From the NCBI GenBank assembly GCA_038380795.1, contig CM076267.1, positions 15,731,501 to 15,795,500 on the forward strand: 64,000 nucleotides of DNA, read 5' to 3'. Made by a program: the position numbers and the translations under genes. A model generated the notes under the pieces. That model was not told the DNA's origin. It ran no database searches and saw only the letters and a program-made list of their open reading frames with translations. The stretch is from Pyrocephalus nanus. Lineage: Eukaryota; Chordata; Aves; Passeriformes; Tyrannidae. This document shows, in pieces, positions 12,501 to 24,500 of the stretch (position 1 is the stretch's first letter; every line of letters begins with the position of its first letter).

Positions 12501-15500
12501 ACTGAGCCCACTTGTGAGGGAAAGGTCCAAGGCAGATTCAGTGCTGTGTTCTCACCCTGTGGGACGGAGATGAATATGCTGCCAGGAAACTGAAATGATG
12601 AGCAGCACCCCCAAAACTAGTGTCCCCCATCTGCAGTGTTGAAGAGGTGAGGAAATAGGAAGTGGAAGTGGAGCCACTTCCTCCTCCCCAGGGACTGTAC
12701 TGTGGGGCTGCTCTTTTCCCTGTGTCCCAACATCCAGTAGGGAAGCTCCAGTGCTGATCAGGGGCTGCCAGCACTGTGATGGGATGCCCTGGGGATGGGC
12801 TGCAAAAGGCCAGGGACCAGACAGTGGCAAAGAAAGCAGGAGAGTGGCCCAGAGCCAGGAGTAAATGGACCCCACAAGTCAGCACCCCAAAAGTAAGCCC
12901 CAAGACTCAGCACCCTCCCCAAGGCGGGCAGCAGCCCCACAAAGCAGCACCCTGCCCTTCCTGAAACAGATCACTAAGGAAGGGGCTTCGTTAGAAAGGG
13001 TGCAAGCTGGAGGCTCATTTTCTACAGATTGACTTTCCCTGGGGGTGGCTTCAGACTTCAGGCAGGATACACTTTGTCCTCCTGATACCACCACACTGTA
13101 GGTACAAGAGGTGCTCGCTTGATTAACCCCCAAAACCCCCTAACTCGAGGTGCCATGAGTAGCCAGGGGGCACAGCCACTGTCACCCACTGTCCCTGCCA
13201 GCTGTCCCAGCACCCACACCGGGACCACGGGTCCCATACAGGGGCTGACGCCAGTGCTGAGCAGGCTCAGGCGCCCGGGAACGGAGCACTTCTGTTTTTT
13301 TTCTTGTTTTCCGCTTAAACCCAAGCGGGCTGATGCCTCCCTCGCTCGGCCGTTTCCTCTCCCAGAAGCACAGCCCAAAAACATCTGCGCCGGGACCTGC
13401 CCTGACGGAGTTAACCCTCTGCGGGCCCGGCGGCGCCGAGGGGCCGGGGATCCCTGCCGGGGGGATACGGCGCGGGGGGGCTGGCAGCCGCCGACACCTC
13501 GCCACTCATTAACCCGGGGTTTAACCATTGACGGTTCCGCGGCGGGACGGGGCAGGGGGGTTAACCCGTGGGCTGCCAGGGTGTCCCGGCCCAGGGGCTG
13601 CCCCGACCGTGTCCCCCCCGCCGGGGTGACAGGCACCCGGCATCGTCCCTTCGGCTGCGGGGCGGGAGCGGGGTGCCGGGGGCGGACCCCGCTTTCCCGC
13701 GCAGCCCTCGCTCCCCAGGGACGTGTCCCTACGCACTTCGCGGGGAGCGAGGGGACGCAAACCCCAGCGCCGGCGTGTCCCCCTCCGGGGCACTCTGAGA
13801 GTCACCCGCCCCGGCGAGGCGGGGAGAGGGGCACGGGGGGCACGGCCCCCCCGGAGCCGCTCAGAGGTCCTAGTCGGCAGCAAAGCGGTCCTCACCCCCT
13901 CCCCAAATCATCCTCCCTGCGAGCACCGCATTACCCCTTCCAAGAACCCGCGGCCCCCCAGGCCCTCTCTGGTGACCGACAACTGCGGACCCCCCAACAC
14001 GGGGAGGCAGCACCCCCCCCATCCACGCACCACCCCATCACCTCTCGGATATCGCGCGTGGCCCCCGCCCCCTGGAGAGATGACACCGCCTGCAGCACCC
14101 CCCTCCTGTACCGGGGGTGTGGGGACCCCTGTGCCCTCGCCGCCCGCCCGTACCTGGTTCATGACGCTCCCGAAATCCATCCGGGGTCTCGCCTGCCTAC
14201 ATCCGAGAGGGACGGCACCGCAGCCTCACCTGGCCCGGGGGGCGCGGGGGGCGGCCGCAGGGGCCGTGGGGGGCAGGCGGGAGCCCGGCGTCGCCCGGGC
14301 GGGCAGGCGTGAAGGCAGACTGCAGGCAGAGCCCCCCTCCCTCCCCGGGCCAAGCCTGGAGAAGGAAGGAAGGAAGGAGGGAGGGAGGAGGGAGGGGAGG
14401 GAAGGAGGGGGAGAGCCGAAGGGTTTCGCTCCCCGCAAGCGGGACCCCGGCGATGGCGGGGCGCAGAGGGGTCCCGCCGGCTCCCCGCTCCCCTCCGCAG
14501 CCCCGGGGCGGCCGGGGGCTGGGGAGCCCGGGGGCGCCGGCCCCGGCCCTGGGGAGGAAGGGGGTCCCGGATGACTTTTTCCACCGCTCCCCTCCCTTCT
14601 CTCGCTTCTTCTCCCTCTTTCTTCTCTTCTTCCCTCTCTCCCCAGCTGCACGGCGCGCTCCAAGTCCGGCCCCGCACCGCTCCCCTCGCCTCCCCCAAAA
14701 ACGCCCTTAAAGGCAACCGGGAACCTGACTCGAGCAGCTGGCCCTGGGATGGGGGTGCCGGCAATTGCACAGACGACCCCCCCAAAAAAAAAAAATTACC
14801 TCCCCCACCTCCCCCTGCGAACTCCTCGCACCCCGTGCCGAGGGGCCACGGCGGGCAGCGGGCACAGCGGGGTCGGGGCCTTATCACCTCGCGTGACGCC
14901 ACCGGCGTCCCTGTGCCCTTGGCGGGGGGGTGGCAGGGACCGGTGTGTGGGGCCCTTCTTGGGGCATGCCTGGCACCCCTTGGCACAACTTGGTCCCCCA
15001 TGCCACATGGGGGACAAAGTGCCCAACAGATGGTCCTCGGGTGTCCTGCACCCCCAGTGTTGAGGAGGACATGAAGATTTATCATCCCAGCTCTCAACTA
15101 AAAAGCAAAGCCACAATGCTGGAAAAGTCCCGTCTGTCCTTCAGCATGTGGAGCCACTCCAGTCCCCCCTTGCCTGTCCCAAACCTGTAGTGTGCCCAGC
15201 ATCCCCCTGGCTTTCCTCCCATCTCCCTTCCTCCTTCTTCCTCCTCCTCCTGCTCAGGGGCTGCATGTTTCTGGATGGTGCCCTGGTCTCCCTGGCTGCC
15301 CCAGGGGCAGCCAAGCCCCAGCCTTGCTGTACTCAAGTGCAAGTGCTGGGAAATCCCAGGGCAAAGAAGGGAAGCCCACCAGCAGTGGCCCAGAGAGTGG
15401 CGAGCTGGCCAGGGAGGCAGCAAGCCAGGCACCCAGCCCAGTGCTGTTGACATTTTCTCACCCAACGCCTCCCCGTTCCTGTTTGCGTTTCCGTCCTCAA

Positions 15501-18500
15501 GCCGTGGGCTCAGCCAAAATGCTGGAGCTGGCTCTGCCGGAGCGGTGAAGGACCCTAACACCCCTCCTACCTTACTGTCCCACTCAAAAATCACCAGGGA
15601 GGGGTTTTCAGCAAAGGGTTCTCCCTTTGCAACCTTCCAAAACTCCTGTATGGGGCCCCATCCCTGAGTACACTCCGACTCCAGGAGATTCTTCCCAGCC
15701 CCTCCACGCCTCAGTTTCCACAACAGCCCAACACTGCCATGGGATGGGAACACCAACAGGCACTGTGGAGCCTTCCCACTGCCAAGGACAAAGCACCAGA
15801 GCCCCAGCATCTCTGGAGAGTACCTCTTCACCCCCTTTCCAAGCAAGCACCAGCACCTCTGCCCTCCCTAGCACCCAAGGGAACAGGGCCAGATCCCAAC
15901 AACCACTACTCTAGGGACAAAACCCCCAGGATCCACTGACATCCCTAAACAAGTCTCACCAGCACCATAGCCCACAAAAAGCAGGCATCCCAAAAAAGAG
16001 GGGAGTGCTGCAACTAGGATGGAGGTCCAATGAACATCCTGCACCAGCGGAGCACGGCTCCAGACTCCAGCTCAGCTCCAGCACAGATTCCAGAGCCCCA
16101 GCTCCTCGGGAAGCAGCCACAGGATGGCTTCCAGGCCCTGGGAAACACCAACAGCGGAAGAGCTAGGGCCAGATGGGAAAGTATCGGCAACTGAACAGGA
16201 TGGAAATGAGTGGGTGAGCAAAGGGCACTGATAGCACTGTCCTAGTCCCTGGGGCAATGACAGGAGCTGTCCCCTGAGGACATGACGTGTCTCGCTCACA
16301 GAACACAGCCAGAGAAGTCCTGACAACATCCCTGAATTCCAGCCACGAAAATACCTCCCAGAGCCATTGGGTCAAAGTGCCAGTGGGAGCAGGTCCAGCA
16401 TTCGGCAAACTGGCTGCAGTGAGAGGGTCCTCCCAGCACACACAGACAAACCACCCCCCATGTGAACCATCTCCTCCTCAACCCAAAACAAACACCCTTG
16501 AGCATCACCACCACAGATGTCAGCAGAAAAAGGGAGACCTGGGGACCAGAAACCCGAGTGGGGGTCATCGCCAGAGATGAAAGCATACAGGAGATGAAGC
16601 TGCCATGTGGGGTCTGTAGAGCCTCTCTTGAGCCAGATCTTTCACCTGTTTTGGGATCAGTGCTGTCCCCTTGGAAGGAGCTGGGGGTCCCCAGGGTCTC
16701 AGCACCCTTTCCAGGGCAGGTCCCAGAAGGGGTGACCATGGTGGGTCCAAACTGGTCTGGGAAGGGAAAAAATCATTGGGAAACAAGGCAGGCCTGGACC
16801 CTGCCTCCCACCACGGCAGGGCTCTGGGAAGCTGGATGCAGCCCTGGGAGCTGCCGAGGAGGGAGGCTGGTGGTCTCTGCTGCCCCAGCTGACACCTCCC
16901 AGGCCAGCTCTGGCCAGTGCCCACCAGTGCAGCAAGTGTGGCCAGTCTCAACCTCCATCTCCCCTGCCCACCATCCCTGTGCAGCACCCGGAGGGTGCAG
17001 AGAAGGGCCCCAGCTCCTCCGAGCAGCCAAGCCGACCCCCCACAGGAGCTGAGAGGCCGAATATTTGGGCAGTGACGTAAAGAAGGGGAAAAAGGAAAGA
17101 GGGAGGGGAAAAAAAACAGAACCCCCTCCAGGACCTGCTGCACAAACACGACCTGGCACAGCACTGGGGCAGGGCTGATCCTCACAGCCCCCTATCCCTT
17201 CACCCTGGCTGAGCCCATGCCAGGGTCAAGGACACATTCCTGTACTACTCCTCCCTCCCCCCCCTCCCCGCCCCTTCCACTCTGTTGTGGAGACCGGGGT
17301 GTTGTTAATTACCTGTCCCAAAGCACTGAGGGGGTGGCTTTGAATGGGGCATCGGGGACAGGGACTGCAGGGACAGCTTCTGTGTGAGCAGTATGTCACC
17401 CCCTCCACAGCACCAGGAGGAGGCAGAAGTGGCTGGAGTGATAAGCAGGGGCCAGACAGCCAAAAGTCCCATAGCAAGAGCCTGCCACAGCTGGGACAGG
17501 GATGTCCCCTCCTTGCAGTCCCTGTTCCTGGCACAGCCACTGGGAGCCTGCAATACACCACCTGGCCATGCCCCCCAACACTGCCCTGACCGTGGCACAG
17601 CTGCAGGGTGCCCACCAGCACAAGTCAAGCCTGCTCAGAAGCCTGCCTCAGTTTCCCCTCCTGGTTATGACTTTCTTCACAAGCAGGGGGTATCCCCAGC
17701 ACCAGCTGAGGGGGTAGCACATGCCCTTCACAACCACCACACACTCTGCCTCCCCCCACTATCAAGGGCCCGTCAACACCGTGGGCACTGGGAGCGATTG
17801 CTCTGTCCAGGACATGCCTCGCTGCCCAGCCCTGGCCCTGCTCCAGCCCCTGGTTTAATGATGGACAAACCCGCCCCCCTGGAGTCCCATCGCAGGGGGC
17901 ACTTGAAAAACAAGCCAGGCCTGGCATGGGGCCAGCAGGGATGGATGGCACTGAGCTGGGAGCACACAGACATGACCCCCCACACACTTGTGCACACAGA
18001 TGGATGTTCTTGCATGCACATGCATTTCCCTGCAGCTCATGTACTCGTGCATGCAACTGTGAGCACCCACGATAATGCACAGAGTCACATACACGTGTTC
18101 ACGTGCACGGACACACACATACTCACACACGAGGCCCAGCAGCCTGGCATGGCTCCAGTGCATGCTGCCAGCTCCCCAGGAAGAGACACTGGGGGACAAG
18201 GCAGCCCCTAGACCCCTTGGCCCCATGCTAAGTGATGTGCCTCAGTTTCCCCCCCTCAGTGCACAGCCCAGCACTCCTAGGACCAGTGGTCCCTGGTATG
18301 GCGAGCAGGGCAGGCTGGAGCCTCGCCAGGCTCTGGGGCTGGCACAGGCGCCATTTCCCAGAATCAACCACCAGCAATCGCCAGCCGATTCGGCAGCCAA
18401 ACACCACAGCACTCCCTGTTCCCCAGCCAAACCATCCATCATGGGGCCAGCTCCCACTACAGGGAGCAGGATCATCCCCCCTCTTTTTTCAGACTCTCCA

Positions 18501-21500
18501 AGCAGCAGCATCCTGGCAAAATCCAGCTGCAATCAGAGTGAAGGTATCCCAGGGGACGGGGACACCCACAGGACATCTCTTGATATGGGACACGCCTGCA
18601 CGGCCCCACTTCCTGGAGCATCCTTGGGTTCATCCCTCCATCCCGGCCAGGAGAGCAGTGTCACCACCAGATCATGGCTGTGCCACTTCCAGCGCATGCC
18701 AACACGTAGGCTCACCCACGCCTGACCACAGCCACGGAAAGCACTGCACCCCACACCATGTTCCCTGCCTCCAGCCACCCCCCGGCAGGGCTGTGTGACT
18801 CAGTTTCCCCACTTTTCAAAGGAAGTTGCGCCCCCCCTGCTTTGAGCAGGCAGTTTCGATGCAGGGAGGGAGGGAAGGGGGGCAGGCTGTGTGGGGTCAC
18901 ATTGTCCATCCATTTGACCGCCCTTCTCAGAGAGAGGGAGGGAGGTTTGCTAAGCGAGGAAAAATCCCTGAGTGGAGGCGCCGGGCGCTAGAAGGGCCTT
19001 ACATGGTCATGGGAACAGCATCATGCCTCCCCAGCTGATGTGTGTGTGGCTGTCCCAGCCCCCCCACAACTGGGCATCCCGCCAGCATCACTGCCACCAC
19101 AGGGCAGTGGGTTCCACCACTGTCCTCCCACTGTCCTTCAGGCAGGGTGGAAACCCCAGGTCACTGCAAGGGCCCACCCTGGGACAGTTCTGCCTGCTCA
19201 CTGCCTTCTCAGGAATATGGCACTCACCAGTACCTGAAAACCTCCCTGGTGTCCCCATATAAACCCCAGTGCCCCCCTCCCCATATCCCCATCACACCTA
19301 AGGTACCCCCTGGCACCCCAGACTGGTCACCTCCAGTACACCCTTCACACCCCATCCACACTCCCATTTCTCCCCTCTCCCCACCTCCCCCATATCCAGT
19401 CCATTTGAGGTTTGTAAGCGGGGGCTTTCCCCTGAGCTGGGTCACGAGGCAGCTAAACAGGAGCCAGCATGCTGGGGGGCAGAACAAGGAGCTGGAGCAG
19501 ATCCCAAGGGGTACCATATGGGGATCAAGGAGAAGACACTGCCAATAGCATGGTGGGGCAGACTCCAGGGCCAGGAGACACCGGAACCGGGGGGACACCA
19601 GGACCTTGGCAGCATATCCAGGTCAGGAAAAGAAAGCATTGTAGGGTGCAGCTGCCAGCACTTTGGGGGTGAATCCATTTTCCTTTCCAAAGTATCCTGG
19701 AGGTGTAGGGGTTAAACATAAGGGACTTCAGGTATACAAGAGGCCATTTTTGCTCCATGCCAAGCCCCCTCCCCACACGCACCCTCCCCGGAGACCCTAC
19801 AATAACAAGCCGGCCTGTGAGTCAGCTGGCCACTTGCCCAGCCGGAGGAGCCCCTCCCTGGGCGCTGGCCCAAAGGAGCTCTGCAGAAGGCCCCTGGCCC
19901 TGGCCCCATGCACACTCCCCCCAGCAGCACACCCCTCAGCTAGCTGGCCTCACCGAGGGGGCTACAGCCTCCAGCGAGCGTGGGAAGGGTGATGGAGGCT
20001 AATGAAACACAGCCGGCCGCGGAAGTGAGCCACAGGCTGCTCCTGCGCACAGGCTGTCCAGATGCTGGGACCCTGGCATAAACCCTCTCATTGGTGCACA
20101 ACCCCCTCTCAGACATCAGAGAATCCCCACCGGGTGCACACCCAGATACACACACTTCCCGACACTCCCTCCTGCCTGGAAACCACTGGCAGATGCTCCC
20201 TGCCACTGCCTGCTGTATTGCAGGCATGCCCTCACCACACGCCCCTCTCACCTCTCCCCACAGCACCCCAGCAAAGCCACCTCCTCTGGTGTCAGCCCCT
20301 GGCATCTTTGGCACATGGTTCCCAAGGTGGCACAGGGTTGTGAGATGGCACAGAGCTGACACAGGGTCCTGGGGCTGGCACAGACCTGCCAGGCTGGCAC
20401 AGACCCACCCACCTTTGCTCTGCCTGCTCTGGGCCCAGGATGCCAGGTTGACCCCAGGATACCCCACAGCCCCCACCTCCCCCAACACCCCAGCCAGGGC
20501 TCAGTGCCAGGGCTGCTCCCAGCGCCTGCCCTGCACCACCACCCATACTGTGGCACCCTGCAAAGCCCAATGTGTGCCTGGCCCCTGGCACAGCTCCCCC
20601 TTTTCCTCTCCCTCCCTGCCCAGCCGGGCACGGGCACAGGCACGGGCAGAGGCATGTCCCAGCCTACGCTGTCTGCCCGGGGCATGCCAGCCTCTTCCCG
20701 CCCAAGATGCCAGCCCAAGAGACAGCTGGCACACATGCCTCCCCAGGGATTCAGGAACACGCAGCCTCCCCTGCCCCGACAGCGCCATGGTGGGCACTGT
20801 GCCCACCTCCAGCTCCCCGGAGGACCTGGGTTGCTGTAGGGTCCCCCTTCACCACCGGCGCAGCAGCTGGACCAACAGACACTACCGGGCATCCTTGGCT
20901 CCACTGCCTCCTGCCAGCAAGATCCGCCTCCGGCTGGGTATCAGGAGAGGTTCTCAGCCTGTGTGTGTGCTGCTGGCAGCACTCGGCTGTGGCGCGTGGC
21001 ACCCACGTGCAGCAGCACTCACCCTGGCAAAGGGCACCCCACTCCAGGCGCTGGGGCAGAGATCCCTACTGGCCCCTTCTGAGAAGGGCTGCACCCTAAA
21101 ACCCAGCCTCATACACAGACACACAGGTGCCATCAGGGGCTAGACAGCAGGACGGCACTGCCAGCCTCACCCATCAGTGACACCAGTGCCACCGTGACCA
21201 TCCCCCAGTCACCAGCCCATCTGGGTGCCCATCTGATGAGGTCAGCTGACCATGGCAATCCCTCTCCGAGTCCCCCGCATTCCTCCAGCAGGGGAGAGGC
21301 ACACCTCGGGGTACCAGCCTTACCTTAGCTTGGCACTTGGTGTGGCAGGAGAGCTTGCAGCCTGTGGGAGGGAGAGGGGAGAGGTTAGTGGGAACAGGAG
21401 AGGAAGCACTGCCACAGGGCAGGCCATGGGCACCCCACATGCACAGCAGGAACAAGGTGGCCCTCCATGCTGCAGGACACAGTGCACCTCGGCACTGGGC

Positions 21501-24500
21501 ACGGGCTGCTGGAACATGAACACGCACATAGGGACACTCACACCTTGCACATGTTCTGGGTTTACACGTTCTGGGTGGCACCAGCACGGCGCAGCACCAC
21601 GTGCACACAGGATGCAGCACTCAGGCACACACCCATGGGCACACGAGCCATCCCCCCTGTGCCAATGTGCCAGTGAGCGTGCATGTGTGCAAGCCCCAGA
21701 GCCCAGGGGTTCATGGCACAGAGGGAGGCCGTGCACAGACGCATCTCATGAGGCCTCACATGTACACCAGCACATATGAGAGCACCACAGGGGTGCTGCC
21801 AGCGCCTGTGCCACCTCCCTGCTTCGTGTGCACTGCTGTTGCACACTCACACCCACACCCCGCAGAGAGAACACATGCACACGGGTGGTGCAGGTGTGTG
21901 TTTGCCGCTGATGGGGACACAAACTTATACAGGGCACCACTGCGCTGCCTGGGCAGCCCTGAAAAGCCACATGTCCCATCCCCTGGAGACATGAAGGTCC
22001 TCATGCAACATGACCCAGGCCACGGCCGCACCCCAGGTCCTGTTCCCTCTTGGGGCTGTTTCCTGCAGCGCAGGAAGCCACATTGTTCCCATTTCCTCCA
22101 TCCACCCCTCGCACGGGGCTCAACCCCACCACACACGTGCGAGGGCCTGCAGCCCCGCCTGTGAGCCACTGGGTGCCACGTGCTGCCAGCACAGCTGAGG
22201 GGGTAAGTACCCATACGTGCACACAGACCTGCATCTGGTGGCACACTCACTGCACATGCACGCAGCTGATGTATGGCCATATGCATGTGTGACATCTAAG
22301 TGGCTCCATGGACCACCCTTGCCTCCCAGCCGCCTTCCCGCCTGCAAAGGCACCACACACACTCTTGCACATGCATGCACACATGTGCACACAGGTTGGC
22401 ACATGCACGTGTACCACCTTCACATCCTCGTGCACGTAGCTGTGCATACAGGCAGCACACACACACCCCAAATGCCCTGACCCCCTGGCATGTCACCTTG
22501 CACACGAACATGCCCACACCCCCAGCTCACCTCGGCAGGTGCTGCCCTGGCGCGTGATGGCTTGCCGGCAGATCCCGCATGCCTTCACCTTCTTGAAGCT
22601 CGTCATCTTGAAGGTGTGTGCCGGAGGGGCTTCCAGGTCCTCGGGCTGGGGGGACATGGGGCTTTGTCAGTGGAAACAAAGGGACACCAAGACCCAGGCA
22701 CTCAGCTCTGCCCTGCCTGTTTCCTCTGGGCAGGGGTCCATCCTTCCCCCTACCAGGGTGCGTGGGGCGAGAGGCCAAGGCTCCTGCCCGGGGAGAGGGG
22801 GACACTGCCGCGGCCCCTTTAAATAGTCTCTGCCGCCCCCTGGCGGTGCGAGCCCGTGTGTGTGTGTGTTTGTGTACAGTGTGTGTGTGTGTGTGTACAG
22901 TGTGTGTGTGTACAGTGTGTGTGTGTGTGTGTGTACAGTGTGTTTGTGTGTACACTGTGTGTGCAGTATGTGTGTGTGCACAGCGTGTGTGTGTACACTG
23001 TGTGTACAGCGTGTGTGTAGTATGTGTATGTGCATGTGTGTGTATGTATGTATGTGTGTGCAGTGTGTGTGTATGCACAGATGCATGTGTGCGCACAGGT
23101 ACGTGTGCATAGTTGTGCACATTGCACATTCAGATGGCTATGTGTGTGCACATGTGTACATACACATCTGTGTTTGTACATACACACGTTGTGTGTGCAC
23201 ATACATGTGCATGCACATGTGTGCGCACAGGGGGTGTGCACACGTGTGTATGTGCACATACGTGTGTGCATGTGTGCACATGTGTGTGGGTGTGCATGCA
23301 CATACATGTGTGTAGGTGTGCATATACACATGTGTGTGTGTGTCTGTGTGTGTGTGTGTGTGTGTGCACAGGCACGTGTGCACACATATCTCCCTGCATG
23401 TTGGTACATCTCCATGAGTCCCTGTGAATAAAGCTGTGCACAAGCATTTCTGTGAGCACAAGCGTGTATGTCTGCACTCACAGGTGGTGAAGATGCTTGT
23501 GTGCATGTATCCATCTGCAAACTCGTGTGCACATGAGCACATGAGAATGCACATATATAAACATGTCCATGCACAGATATATTTCCATGGATGTGTTTGA
23601 GTATGCAGATATGTGCGTAAACACGCGTGTGCACACCCAGGCAGGTACGTGTGGGTTGTGCCAGAAGGGGGCCACGCAGGGGGTGTCTTATTGTCATGCT
23701 GTGTTTTGGAGTACACGCCAGGCAGCATGTGCTGGGGTATCTCATGCCAGGGTGAAAGGGGGTGCAGAGCCCCCTGAGTGTGAGCAGCTGTGCCCACCCT
23801 GCCTGGCAGAGCCCACAGCAAGGGGAAGCCAATGCCACGAGTGCGACTGAGTCCAGGATGGATCCAACTGTGTGCAGGTGCCAGAGTGTGAGTATGCAGG
23901 CATGTGTGTGTGTTCACACAAGGGGGCTGAGGGCAGGAGGGGAGGGGGGCCTGGCACAGCTGCAGGCAGCCAGTGCCCCTCCCGGCCTCCCACTTGACTG
24001 TTTTCAGGGGGAGCACTCCCTGGCAGCACGCCAACCCTGCCCACCCACCCACTGCCAGATGAAGACGTGAGCCCCTGTAAATCCGCCTTTTCATGCCAAG
24101 ACTAATGAGATTAAGCAGAGGCCCGGCAGCCCCCCCTCACCCGGGCGCCCCGCTCTCCTCCAGCCCACTGCACCAGAGCCAAGAGGGGCAGTGCCGAAGC
24201 GTTGGGGTGCCGGATACCTCCTCACAAACCTCTGTGCCTCAGTTTCCCCAGTGCACACATGGACAGGCAGACGGGCCATGTATGTGTTATGCCCACATGT
24301 GTGCAGGCACTCCAGGGACTGTGAAGGTGCTGTGCGTGTGACACACAGTGCGTGTGTCGTGGCACTGCATGCATACACACACCTGCAAGCATGCAAGAGT
24401 GTGCAAGAGTGTGCAAGAGTGCACATCCCCACCAGCAGCAGCTGCATGGGCAGATTTCCCTATTCCCATATGCCGATCCATGTGCCATCATGTGCGCACT

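Larger units (their letters stand above)
6412..14153. other. Large TNS1 intron
   Basis: About 7.7 kb with no supported exon. It contains an AT-rich islet at 6796-6850 with several TAATTA/CAATTA cores, a CArG/MCAT pair at 7377-7436, a small GC-rich stretch at 8230-8350 and the inverted-CCAAT minisatellite at 11799-12258. The left part of the 13.26-14.92 kb CpG island begins at its right end. Many open frames cross the region because stops are rare in this composition. Confidence 0.6.
13260..14920 (-). promoter_or_regulatory. TNS1: CpG island, internal TNS1 promoter
   Basis: The stretch is very GC-rich with dense CpG, in contrast to its flanks. It covers the short coding exon at 14154-14180, and its right half would be the 5' untranslated leader and promoter of a leftward transcript. 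It contains a purine GGAA/GGGA run (14354-14414) and a short poly(A) run near 14785-14796. No TATA box is evident, which is normal for CpG promoters. Confidence 0.65.

Noticed and set aside
13119..14312. Plus-strand open frame of 397 codons in the CpG island
   Set aside because: Pro/Arg/Gly-rich product from GC-rich DNA with few stops; it overlaps the leftward TNS1 first exon and its leader, and has no domain.
14159..15097. Minus-strand open frame of 312 codons
   Set aside because: Composition effect over the same CpG island and polypurine tract; only the nine-codon MDFGSVMNQ unit with a donor is supported.
17970..18135. CA-rich DNA as a possible CRISPR-like or ordered array
   Set aside because: Only degenerate CA/TG words without constant repeats and unique spacers; the sequence is from a vertebrate.
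20091..21143. Plus-strand open frame of 350 codons
   Set aside because: No recognisable domain, a Pro/Ser/His-biased product, and antisense frames of similar length overlap it.
22819..23838. Minus-strand open frame of 339 codons, His/Thr/Cys-rich
   Set aside because: It is the translation of a TG/CA repeat; no start context, domain or splice support. The opposite strand gives an equally long Cys/Val frame.
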